Positions 23,464 through 29,975 of a stretch of DNA of 30,745 nucleotides are shown here, piece after piece. The stretch comes from Candidatus Woesearchaeota archaeon (GTDB lineage Archaea > Nanobdellota > Nanobdellia > Woesearchaeales > GW2011-AR4), in assembly GCA_016185815.1 (NCBI GenBank), contig JACPMT010000060.1:1-30745 (forward strand), written 5' to 3'. How positions within the stretch are numbered: position 1 is the stretch's first letter; every line of letters starts with the position of its first letter. The notes under the pieces were generated by a model that had not been told where the DNA came from, ran no database searches, and worked only from the letters and a program-made list of their open reading frames with translations. The position numbers and the translations under genes were made by a program.

Positions 23464-25152
23464 TCAATCATGCGTATACCAAAACATTAATTTATCTTTT
23501 TCTTTTTTGTCTAATTTGCAGAACCCGAACCTTGCGAATTGCACAATATCGCCAATCTTCAAATTCTTAACCATCGGCTCTGCAAGCCCTTTTGCAATTT
23601 TTTTGTCAGGCATTAAGACTTCAACCTTGACCAAGTCTTTCTGCACAGGCAGCCAGTGGATTATTTTGTCGCCTTGCTTTTTGTATTTTTCATATCCTAA
23701 CGAGTCAAATACAAGCTTGTTTTTTTTCTTGATAAAATTTAAACAATCCATCAATCTTACAAGTTTCCCATCTTTAAATTCCTTGAAATCCTTTTCAGAT
23801 ACATAGAATTTGTCCTTTGTTTTGAATTTTCTCATGCCCCTATCTGGATGCTCGGGATGCAATTTTAATTCTGCAACCTGCTCAGGCGCGTTCTCGATCC
23901 TTACTACCTTCGGGCTTTCAACAAAAAAATAGCGGTTGCATCTTGAGTCAAGCATTCTCCTGTTGTGCACTATAAGGTCATCCCATGTAAGAACAGCCTC
24001 TGTCTTTGTCAAGCCGGTTGAAAGAACAAATTCCTTTATTGCTTCCGGCAAAAAGCCCCTTCTTCTCAAAGCAGCCAGTGTTGTCAATGAGGGATCGTCC
24101 CAGCCTATAAGCTGCTTCTTCTGCACCTTTTCCCTTATAACCCTGCCTGAGCTTTCCACGCCTTCAAGATTAAACCTTGCAAATTCGTAAATGCGAGTTT
24201 CCCTGAAGCCAGCCAATGTCTGCACCAGCCTTTGCAGCTCGTTTCTTAATTCAAACTCCTTGCTCCTCAGGCGATGAGTTACGCCTTCTATGCCGTCCAT
24301 TATGGCGCTTTCAAAGTCATAGTTCGGCCATAGCCTGTATTTTCTCTTTTTTCTTGGGTGGCTTTCATCTATAATCCTGAATATGACCGGGTCCCTCAAA
24401 GTTGTGTTTGGGCTCTGCATGTGCCCTTTCAATCTTAGTACATATCTGCCGGCCCTTGCCTTGAACATCTGATGCCACAGTTCGAGATTTTTATTATGCT
24501 GCTGGTACCTGTGCTCGCATTCTGTGCCGTTTTTCCTGTTTTCCTTTATTGCAGATTGCTGGCAGGAGCAGACATAAGCATGATTCGTCATTATTATCTT
24601 CTCAGCGTACTTGTAGAATTCTTCCATGAAATCGCTTGCGTAATCAATCTTGTCAGGATTAATCCCAAGCCACCTGTAATTTTCCAGATTCATGTCATAA
24701 AAATCAGCTTCAACCATCTCAGGGTTTGTGTCCTCAAACCTCAAGTAAAATGTCCCATTATGCCTTTTTGCAAGCTCGTAGTTGACAACTATGGCTTTCG
24801 CATGCCCTATATGGGGGTACTTGCTCGGCTCAGGGGGAAATGCTGTAACAATTTTTTGCCCTTCCCTAATGCCAAGAAACCCGAAAATGTCCTTTTCTCT
24901 TGCTTCCTGCTTCTTTTCCAGCAACTCGGGAGCTAATTCCTGCAGATTTTTCTCCTGCTTTTCCAATGGCAGCCTGTTAACCTCCCTTACCGCTTTGGCA
25001 ATTTCCCTGCTTATCTCCTGCGCTTTCTCCTTCAAACCGGGATTTTCAGCAAGAACCCTGCCTATGACAGCCCCTGGATTTGCCTTGCCCTTGTACTTTA
25101 CGGCGTTCTGCAAGGCATACTTTCTTATTGCAGCTCTTAGGGCTTCTTCCAT
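23464..25152 (-). CDS. gltX: Glutamyl-tRNA synthetase (archaeal type)
   Basis: Class I synthetase charging tRNA-Glu (and in many archaea tRNA-Gln, later amidated). The HIGH motif is PHIGHAK (113-119); LRFEDTNPE (137-145) and GWDDPSLTTLAALRRRGF (350-367) are family hallmarks. The N-terminal 90 residues are the helical archaeal extension and the C-terminal half is the beta-barrel anticodon-binding region. Where most relatives have the KMSKS equivalent LSKRK, this protein has ESSGRVIREK (333-342). Length is 562 aa. The start lies about 110 bp from the divergent histone gene. A tRNA-Glu gene is also present at 30484-30580. Confidence 0.95.
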   Translation of the reverse strand: MEEALRAAIRKYALQNAVKYKGKANPGAVIGRVLAENPGLKEKAQEISREIAKAVREVNRLPLEKQEKNLQELAPELLEKKQEAREKDIFGFLGIREGQKIVTAFPPEPSKYPHIGHAKAIVVNYELAKRHNGTFYLRFEDTNPEMVEADFYDMNLENYRWLGINPDKIDYASDFMEEFYKYAEKIIMTNHAYVCSCQQSAIKENRKNGTECEHRYQQHNKNLELWHQMFKARAGRYVLRLKGHMQSPNTTLRDPVIFRIIDESHPRKKRKYRLWPNYDFESAIMDGIEGVTHRLRSKEFELRNELQRLVQTLAGFRETRIYEFARFNLEGVESSGRVIREKVQKKQLIGWDDPSLTTLAALRRRGFLPEAIKEFVLSTGLTKTEAVLTWDDLIVHNRRMLDSRCNRYFFVESPKVVRIENAPEQVAELKLHPEHPDRGMRKFKTKDKFYVSEKDFKEFKDGKLVRLMDCLNFIKKKNKLVFDSLGYEKYKKQGDKIIHWLPVQKDLVKVEVLMPDKKIAKGLAEPMVKNLKIGDIVQFARFGFCKLDKKEKDKLMFWYTHD

Positions 25153-25264
25153 AATTGAGGGTAAAATAGAAAGTTATTTAAATAACTTGTTCTACGAAAA
25201 GTGATTGCACAAAGGCTGAAGGGGTTCTTTTTGGTTTTCTCCCTTATAATTTTACGGGGGATTT

Positions 25265-25477
25265 ATGGGAAGAAAAACTTCTACAATACCTAAGGCGTCA
25301 GTCGCAAGAATCCTAATTAAAGCGGGCGCCAAAAGGGTTTCCCAGGACGGAGTTGACGCTTTTGCAGATGTACTGACAGACATTGCAGTAAAGATTTCCT
25401 CAAAGGCAGCGCAAATAGCAAAGCACTCGGGAAGAAAAACAGTGCATGAAGGTGATGTCAGGCTCGCTGCGAAATAA
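25265..25477 (+). CDS. Archaeal histone (HMf-like)
   Basis: A 70-aa single histone fold that dimerises and wraps DNA. Helix 1 is PKASVARILIKAGAKRVS, the long helix 2 is GVDAFADVLTDIAVKISSKAAQIAKHS, and GRKTVHEGDVRLAAK gives the DNA-binding loop and helix 3. Arg/Lys at the DNA-contact sites are kept (GRKTV). The start is supported by GGGGGAT just upstream and by a TATA-like TTATAATTTTA (about 25245). A copy of the dispersed repeat follows 27 nt after its stop. Confidence 0.95.
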   Translation: MGRKTSTIPKASVARILIKAGAKRVSQDGVDAFADVLTDIAVKISSKAAQIAKHSGRKTVHEGDVRLAAK

Positions 25478-25504
25478 AGGTTATAATTTTTATAAATTTT
25501 TAAT

Positions 25505-25657
25505 TCTTCAATCCGTGCCTTCGGCACAAAATCTTGTGCTCGGCGTCGCTTTTCTCTCATTGCGCTCCGCCTCGCCTATATATTCAATAAAAGATCAACA
25601 AACGGTTTACTTTCTTCACTAATAATTATAAAAGTCGCTCTCGATTTTTAATTTTTT
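25505..25657 (-). repeat. Dispersed structured repeat, copy C
   Basis: Read on the minus strand: module 1 (about 25597-25657, GAGAGCGACTTTTATAAT, then GTGAAGAAAGTAAACCG) then module 2 (25505-25580: GGCGAGGC, an imperfect stem with GCG/CGC inner pairing, GCCGAGCACAA, then the GTGCCGAAGGCAC hairpin). Twenty-four bases are identical to copy A. Unlike A and B it leads into no sense gene; a transcript from it would run antisense into the 3' end of the histone gene. Confidence 0.75.
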
Positions 25658-25721
25658 AATTGAATTTGTTATTGTTTTTAAGAAAATCTTTTAAAGAATA
25701 TACTTTTCTATCAAATTTGAT

Positions 25722-25858
25722 GGGCCGGTAGTTAAATCTGGTAAAGCATTGCTCCAGAATAATGCGCCCTTGGCTAGGGTGACTAGGGTAATTATTTTTA
25801 CTCTTGCTCTTTAGGCTCCGGGTTCAAATTGCAAAGCATGAATTTCCCGGCCGGTCCA
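25722..25858 (+). tRNA. tRNA-Ala(GGC) with three non-canonical introns
   Basis: The acceptor GGGCCGG pairs with CCGGTCC (25851-25857), including G3-U70, the alanine identity pair; A73 is 25858. The D arm is 25731-25747. The anticodon arm is CGCCC (25765-25769), loop TTGGCTA with anticodon GGC at 25772-25774, and GGGTG (25777-25781). The T stem is CCGGG (25818-25822) with CCCGG (25846-25850). Three insertions interrupt it: 25748-25763 (16 nt, site 25/26), about 25782-25812 (31 nt, variable region, edges uncertain by a few bases) and 25828-25843 (16 nt, T-loop, site 58/59). Removal leaves 74 nt with T-loop TTCAATT. U37 is unusual, and A13-A22 does not pair. A TATA-like box lies at about 25688-25700. 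Confidence 0.8.
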
Positions 25859-25868
25859 TTTTATTAAA

Positions 25869-26354
25869 ATGATAGGAATAATGTCAGACACACATGAGAA
25901 CGAGAAAGCAGCTAGGAAAGCTGTTGAAATATTAAAGTCAAAAAATCCTGATTTTGTTGTGCATTGCGGCGACATAATATCTCCCCCTATGCTCGAGCAT
26001 TTTAAAGAATTGAAAATGAAACTTGTTTTCGGCAATAACGACGGCGAAAGAATCGGCTTGAATGAAAAAGCAAAAGAATTCGGTTTTGATGAAGTGGCTG
26101 ACGAAAGGGAATTTGACTACAAAAGCAGGAAATTTTATGTTTATCACGGGACAAAGAAAGAAAAACTGGACAGCGCAATCAAAAGCAATAAATATGACTA
26201 TATTTTGACAGGGCACAATCATATAAAAAGAGACGAAAAAATAGGCAAGGCAAGAGTCATAAATCCGGGGGCGTTATTCAGGATTTATCCATATACAATT
26301 GCATTGCTTGATGTTGAAAATGATAAATTGGAGTTTGTTGAGGTTAAGAGGTAA
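25869..26354 (+). CDS. MJ0936/YfcE-family metallophosphoesterase
   Basis: Calcineurin-like phosphodiesterase with two metal ions. Ligands: Asp7 and His9 (SDTHEN), Asp35 (HCGDI), Asn56 (FGNNDGE), His93 (YHGT), and His116/His118 (TGHNHI). The length of 161 aa is typical of the compact archaeal form; the natural substrate is unknown. The ATG is only 10 nt after the 3' end of tRNA-Ala, leaving no room for a separate promoter, so the mRNA probably comes from the tRNA transcript. The next orphan begins 6 nt after its stop. Confidence 0.9.
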   Translation: MIGIMSDTHENEKAARKAVEILKSKNPDFVVHCGDIISPPMLEHFKELKMKLVFGNNDGERIGLNEKAKEFGFDEVADEREFDYKSRKFYVYHGTKKEKLDSAIKSNKYDYILTGHNHIKRDEKIGKARVINPGALFRIYPYTIALLDVENDKLEFVEVKR

Positions 26355-26360
26355 AAACAG

Positions 26361-26681
26361 ATGAGTCATGATACTGAGGGTTTAGAAGAGTTTTTGGCAA
26401 GGACCGACCCGGATGTTCCTATAGCAATTACTTTCGAAGCGGCGCTTGTTGGAATCCTCCCCCATAGAGAAACCAGAATTGTCTATTCAGCATTAGCGAA
26501 AAGGGGGTTAATGCGACTTTTAGGAATACCGATTAGGTTGATTGAGCCAATTGATAGGTATAAGATTAACGACTATGAAAACGCCGCATTACCGATTCAT
26601 CAAGAACTTCATAGACTTGCAGGGGCACGAGCTGGGAGAATAAGTACATCGTACCAAAGAAAAGTAACAATGATGTCATAG
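26361..26681 (+). CDS. Orphan protein, 106 aa
   Basis: Not recognised. It is mixed helical, with an acidic N-terminus (DTEGLEEFLARTDPDVP) and a basic C-terminus (RAGRISTSYQRKV). The segment RETRIVYSALAKRGLMRLLGIP (about 36-57) has the look of a helix-turn-helix, but the match is weak. It starts 6 nt after the phosphodiesterase stop and is probably in the same transcript as tRNA-Ala and that gene. Confidence 0.6.
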   Translation: MSHDTEGLEEFLARTDPDVPIAITFEAALVGILPHRETRIVYSALAKRGLMRLLGIPIRLIEPIDRYKINDYENAALPIHQELHRLAGARAGRISTSYQRKVTMMS

Positions 26682-26724
26682 TGACAAATCCTTTTATAAA
26701 ATAAGTATTGCATAAAAACTAAAA

Positions 26725-27135
26725 ATGGAAGACTGCATATTTTGCAAGATTGTTGACGGAAAGATACCTGCAGCAAGAGTGTACGAAGATGACAAAGTAA
26801 TCAGCTTTCTTGACATAATGCCTGCCAACAAAGGGCACTGCCTTGTTGTTCCGAAAAAACATTCTCAAACTTTGATTGAAATGAATGAGGATGATTTGGT
26901 TGCAACCATAAATGCAGCCAAAAAAATCGCAAGAGCTTTGTCGTTGAGCTTTGGAAACGGAAGCTTTAACATTGTGATGAACAACGGCAAGGAAGCTGGG
27001 CAGGTTGTAAACCATGCCCATATCCATCTGATACCGAGGTTTCAAAAAGACAGGCTAAGGATTAAATGGAGCCACTTGAAGTACGAAGGCGATGAAATAA
27101 AAGAATACGCTGATAAGATAAGGAAGTTTATTTGA
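26725..27135 (+). CDS. HIT-family nucleotide hydrolase (Hint-like)
   Basis: Histidine-triad protein of 136 aa. The triad HAHIHLIPR (97-105) supplies His97, His99 and the catalytic His101. Cys4 and Cys7 (CIFC) with His46 form the zinc site common in microbial members. PKKHSQTLIEM is also typical. Family members hydrolyse AMP-N or dinucleoside polyphosphate substrates; the one used here is unknown. A TATA-like CTTTTATAAAAT lies at 26692-26703, close to the ATG. Confidence 0.92.
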   Translation: MEDCIFCKIVDGKIPAARVYEDDKVISFLDIMPANKGHCLVVPKKHSQTLIEMNEDDLVATINAAKKIARALSLSFGNGSFNIVMNNGKEAGQVVNHAHIHLIPRFQKDRLRIKWSHLKYEGDEIKEYADKIRKFI

Positions 27136-27154
27136 AATTTTTTAATATTCAAAA

Positions 27155-27604
27155 ATGACAATAGATGTTAAAGTAAAAGAATTTTTGGAAGGAAAGGATA
27201 AGATAGTGGAAAATACAGTAATGCGTCTTGGCAGATTTATGACACAAGGCCAAACATTAGTTAGCCCTGTAATGCATAGAACAACGCTAACGCTTACAAT
27301 TAGCGATCAGGGTTACTTATCCAGTACACAGCATTTTTCTCTTAAAAAATGGTTTTTTGGGGTATGCGAATTCCCAATTGTCGGAGTCTACTATCGCCTG
27401 GGCTATTGGCTTGATGGGGTTATTGATTTTGAAGAAGGTGATATAGCTTATCCCTCAAAATATCATCCAAGAGTTGAGGAGTACTTTAAAAAATATCGGG
27501 ACGTCATTGCGCCTGCAGAACTTGTTCCGTCACTGGTTAGGGGCTTTCATGCAGGTGAAATTAGATTTGACACTTCAACCGAAGGTTTGCCAATAATACT
27601 TTAA
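27155..27604 (+). CDS. Orphan protein, 149 aa
   Basis: Not recognised. Aromatic-rich with beta-like stretches: MHRTTLTLTISDQGYLSS, FSLKKWFFGVCEFPIVGVYYRLGYWLDGVIDF. The C-terminal third has AELVPSLVRGFHAGEIRF. There is no clear membrane helix and only one Cys. It starts 20 nt after the HIT gene on the same strand, so it may be co-transcribed. Confidence 0.65.
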   Translation: MTIDVKVKEFLEGKDKIVENTVMRLGRFMTQGQTLVSPVMHRTTLTLTISDQGYLSSTQHFSLKKWFFGVCEFPIVGVYYRLGYWLDGVIDFEEGDIAYPSKYHPRVEEYFKKYRDVIAPAELVPSLVRGFHAGEIRFDTSTEGLPIIL

Positions 27605-27659
27605 TCATAAAACTTTAAAAAGCAACTTTTATAAAACAACATCTTATTCTTTTGCCGAT

Positions 27660-27806
27660 GCCGCTGTAGCTCAGCCTGGTTAGAGCGCTACAAAGCATAA
27701 GCTTAGCGATGCTCATATTTTTGAGCTCTGAGGTAATAAAAACCGATGATTGACTCAATCTAACTGGGTTACGTAGAGGTCGTGGACTCAAATTCCGCCA
27801 GCGGCA
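27660..27806 (+). tRNA. tRNA-Met(CAT), elongator type, with two introns
   Basis: The acceptor GCCGCTG (27660-27666) pairs fully with CAGCGGC (27799-27805), A73 at 27806. The D arm GCTC/GAGC is regular. The anticodon stem is split: CTAC (27688-27691), a 19-nt intron (27692-27710, site 30/31), G31 at 27711, then CTCATA with CAT at 27714-27716, a 53-nt intron (27718-27770, canonical site 37/38), A38 and CGTAG (27772-27776). The spliced loop is CTCATAA, with a perfect 5-bp stem. The T arm is GTGGA/TCCGC with C at position 54 in place of U. The G1-C72 pair argues against an initiator; an Ile2-type CAT tRNA cannot be fully excluded. A TATA-like CTTTTATAAAAC lies at about 27626-27637. Confidence 0.82.
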
Positions 27807-27824
27807 TATTTTTAGGTGAGCACA

Positions 27825-28241
27825 ATGATTGGAGCATTAGTAGAACGGCTTGCAACGTCTTTGCAGCGCGCACAAACAATAGAAAAGGAATTTGGAAGCT
27901 TTTTAGAATTTTTAAACGCTACACTGGACGATGTAGAAATAACACCGCAGGTTTTGAACTATACTGATTTATACAATAATCAAATGTATGCTCTTTGGCT
28001 AAAATACACTTCTGTCAGAAAAGACATTGTGCCTTTGCTGTTAAACGGCAGGATAAGCTACAAGCAGCATATACGAACAGGAAGATTATCCGAGTATTCT
28101 GGAAGAAGCAGTACCACAGTGGAGGATATAACAAAACTTGCTGAGCATAGGGCAACTTTTATAAGGACGTATTGCAATAGAACTGCCAGAGTTTTGAAAC
28201 TGGAAGAAAATCCTGCTTCACTTTCCCCGCAATATTTATAA
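27825..28241 (+). CDS. Orphan helical protein, 138 aa
   Basis: Not recognised. It is helical throughout, e.g. LVERLATSLQRAQTIEKEF near the N-terminus and ITKLAEHRATFIRTYCNRT near the end; a central segment YNNQMYALWLKYTSVRKDIV is aromatic-rich. ATG 27825 is chosen over the in-frame GTG at 27816 because AGGTGA overlaps that GTG and is well placed as a Shine-Dalgarno sequence. The ATG lies 18 nt beyond the 3' end of tRNA-Met, so it probably shares the tRNA promoter. Confidence 0.65.
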   Translation: MIGALVERLATSLQRAQTIEKEFGSFLEFLNATLDDVEITPQVLNYTDLYNNQMYALWLKYTSVRKDIVPLLLNGRISYKQHIRTGRLSEYSGRSSTTVEDITKLAEHRATFIRTYCNRTARVLKLEENPASLSPQYL

Positions 28242-28271
28242 ATTACAAAAATATTTTTTGTATTGAGCAAT

Positions 28272-28823
28272 ATGGAAATGGACATTCGTGATTTAAAATT
28301 GAAGATAGGCGACAAGGCTCCGGACTTCAGCCTGCCCGGGGTTGACGGGAAAGCATACTCCTTAAATGATTTCAGGGGTAAAAAGATAGTTGCAATTGTT
28401 TTCATGTGCAACCACTGCCCTTATGTTCAGGGCTCAATTGAAAGGATAAGGGAAATCCAAAGCGATTTCGGGATTAAGGGAGTGCAAATTGTAGGCATCA
28501 ATGCGAATGATGAAATAAATTATCCTGATGACAGCTTCGAGAAAATGATAGAGATGAATAAGCTGAAAAAGCTGAACTTTCCTTATTTAAGGGATGAGGA
28601 CCAGACAACTGCCTCTGCCTATGGCGCCCAATGCACTCCTGAGTGCTTTGTTTTTGACGAAAAAAGGGCATTAAGATACCATGGAAGGATAGACAACAGC
28701 CCGAAAGACGCAAGCCTGGTGCAGACAACAGATTTGAGAAACGCGATTGAATCTTTAGTACATAATCAAAAAGTTTCTATAGAATTGACGCCTGCGATTG
28801 GATGCTCGATAAAGTGGAGATAG
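28272..28823 (+). CDS. Peroxiredoxin-like thioredoxin-fold protein (PRX-like1 type)
   Basis: AhpC/TSA-type thioredoxin fold. The signature FMCNHCPYVQGSIERI gives a CxxC redox pair in the place of the usual peroxidatic site, as in the PRX-like1 group. GDKAPDFSLPGVDGKAYSLNDFRGK is the typical first strand region and AQCTPECFVFDE carries the cis-Pro loop, here with an additional Cys pair (CTPEC). The C-terminus ends AIGCSIKW, as is common in that group. ATG 28272 is preferred to TTG 28263; a TATA-like box (TTTATAAAT, 28236-28244) is about 30 bp upstream. The exact thiol substrate is unknown. Confidence 0.88.
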   Translation: MEMDIRDLKLKIGDKAPDFSLPGVDGKAYSLNDFRGKKIVAIVFMCNHCPYVQGSIERIREIQSDFGIKGVQIVGINANDEINYPDDSFEKMIEMNKLKKLNFPYLRDEDQTTASAYGAQCTPECFVFDEKRALRYHGRIDNSPKDASLVQTTDLRNAIESLVHNQKVSIELTPAIGCSIKWR

Positions 28824-28825
28824 CC

Positions 28826-29830
28826 TTATTTTAAATTTTCCAAAACCTTTTCATAATTATATTTCAGCGCTTTGTTGTCAGGATTCTTCCTTAACTGCTC
28901 TTCAAGAATTTTTTTTGCCTGCTCGAATTTTCCCATTGACATATAAACAACTGCAAGATTATTCGCAGGGCTCGGATTGTCTGAATTGTATTTCATGCTT
29001 TTTTTAAAATACTCTATCGCCCTGTTCTTGTCGTTCATCTGTAGGTATATCTTTGCTATCTCGGAAAAAACTAACTTGTAATTCGGGTTTAGCTTTGCAG
29101 TTTTCTCAAAATACTTCAAAGCATTTGAAAAATCGCTTATTCCAGAATACATTCTGGCTGCCTGGTAATTGTAGCGAGCGCTGTCTGGATTTTCCTCCAG
29201 CTGTTTTAGGATTATTTTTGAATATTGCCCTGTTTTGCTGCTTATTAAACTCTCATCTTTCAAAGAGCCGAAATGGTGCAGCACAACATCAATCTTTTTG
29301 TATTTCAGGTATTTTTCAGTTATTGAATCTTCAATTAATTCATGAATTTTGTGCTTAAAGTAAAATCCTAATCCGTTTTTGAATAATCTGACTAAATTAT
29401 GGGGAATATAAAATTGGTAGTCCTTTATTAATTCAAAATCAGAATCATTTTTCACAGCCCCTTCAAAGAAATTGTTTATGTAAGACCTTTGCTCTAATTG
29501 AAATCCAGCAAAATCGTTTGGGTTTTCAATCATGTTTTTTATTTTGCCTAAGTCATCTTTTTCAATTACCTCGTCAGCATCGATAACGAGTATCCAGTCT
29601 TTTGCTGCATGGCTGATGCTTTCATTCCTTGCAGCGGAGAAGTCATCAGTCCATTTGAAGTCAAAAATCTTGGCATTAAACTTTTTAGCTATCTCTTTTG
29701 TCTTGTCCGTGCTGCCTGTGTCAACAATGATTATTTCATCAGCAATGTCTTTAATACCATTCAAGCATTGCTCCAGGTATTTTTCTTCATTCTTGGTTAT
29801 CATGCATAATGATATTGTTTGATTTGGCAT
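28826..29830 (-). CDS. Family 2 glycosyltransferase with C-terminal TPR repeats
   Basis: GT-A fold: SLCMITKNEEKYLEQCL (7-23), IIIVDTGSTDKTKEIA (33-48) and the metal-binding DAD at Asp84-Asp86 (ILVIDADEVIE). From about residue 200 there are tetratricopeptide repeats (NYQAARMYSGISDFSNALKYF, FSEIAKIYLQMNDKNRAIEYF, ANNLAVVYMSMGKFEQAKKIL). This pairing is common in archaeal and bacterial surface-glycan enzymes. It has no membrane helix. The ATG is 11 nt downstream of the 3' end of tRNA-Ser on the same strand, so tRNA and mRNA probably share a transcript. Confidence 0.93.
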   Translation of the reverse strand: MPNQTISLCMITKNEEKYLEQCLNGIKDIADEIIIVDTGSTDKTKEIAKKFNAKIFDFKWTDDFSAARNESISHAAKDWILVIDADEVIEKDDLGKIKNMIENPNDFAGFQLEQRSYINNFFEGAVKNDSDFELIKDYQFYIPHNLVRLFKNGLGFYFKHKIHELIEDSITEKYLKYKKIDVVLHHFGSLKDESLISSKTGQYSKIILKQLEENPDSARYNYQAARMYSGISDFSNALKYFEKTAKLNPNYKLVFSEIAKIYLQMNDKNRAIEYFKKSMKYNSDNPSPANNLAVVYMSMGKFEQAKKILEEQLRKNPDNKALKYNYEKVLENLK

Positions 29831-29841
29831 TTTGAATTAAG

Positions 29842-29937
29842 CGCCAAGGCCCGGATTTGAACCGAGAAGCCCTTGCGGGCAGCAGTTGTCTTTGCAGATT
29901 CGAGACTGCCGCAATAGCCGGATTCTGCCACCTTGGC
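29842..29937 (-). tRNA. tRNA-Ser(CGA), class II, with 11-nt intron
   Basis: Acceptor GCCAAGG pairs with CCTTGGC (29843-29849), G73 as in serine tRNAs. D stem GCA/TGC. The anticodon stem is GCAGT, loop CTCGAA with CGA at 29900-29902, an 11-nt insertion (29888-29898, TCTGCAAAGAC) at site 37/38, then A38 and ACTGC, which restores a perfect stem. The variable arm has a GCCC/GGGC stem with a GCAA loop, and the T arm is CTCGG, TTCAAAT, CCGGG. Without the intron the arm would have a 4-bp stem and an 8-nt loop. A TATA-like box lies at about 29961-29973. Confidence 0.88.
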
Positions 29938-29975
29938 GTATCTAAGGATAACAGCTTTATTTTAAAACTTTTACA

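Noticed and set aside
25252..25560. A 102-codon minus-strand frame starting in repeat copy C
   Set aside because: Most of it is antisense to the histone gene. Part of the frame (RAQ..VPKARIE) can also be read in copy A, but the arms of the element vary so as to keep pairing, which fits structure better than coding.
25747..25765. Apparent Trp anticodon loop (CTCCAGA) within the tRNA at 25722
   Set aside because: The D arm would be too short and no partner strand exists downstream. The arm CGCCC/TTGGCTA/GGGTG with anticodon GGC agrees with the G3-U70 alanine pair.
27718..27770. Box C/D guide RNA in the long tRNA-Met intron
   Set aside because: GATGATTGA and CTCTGAGG resemble C and D boxes only loosely, and spacing and terminal stem are not convincing.
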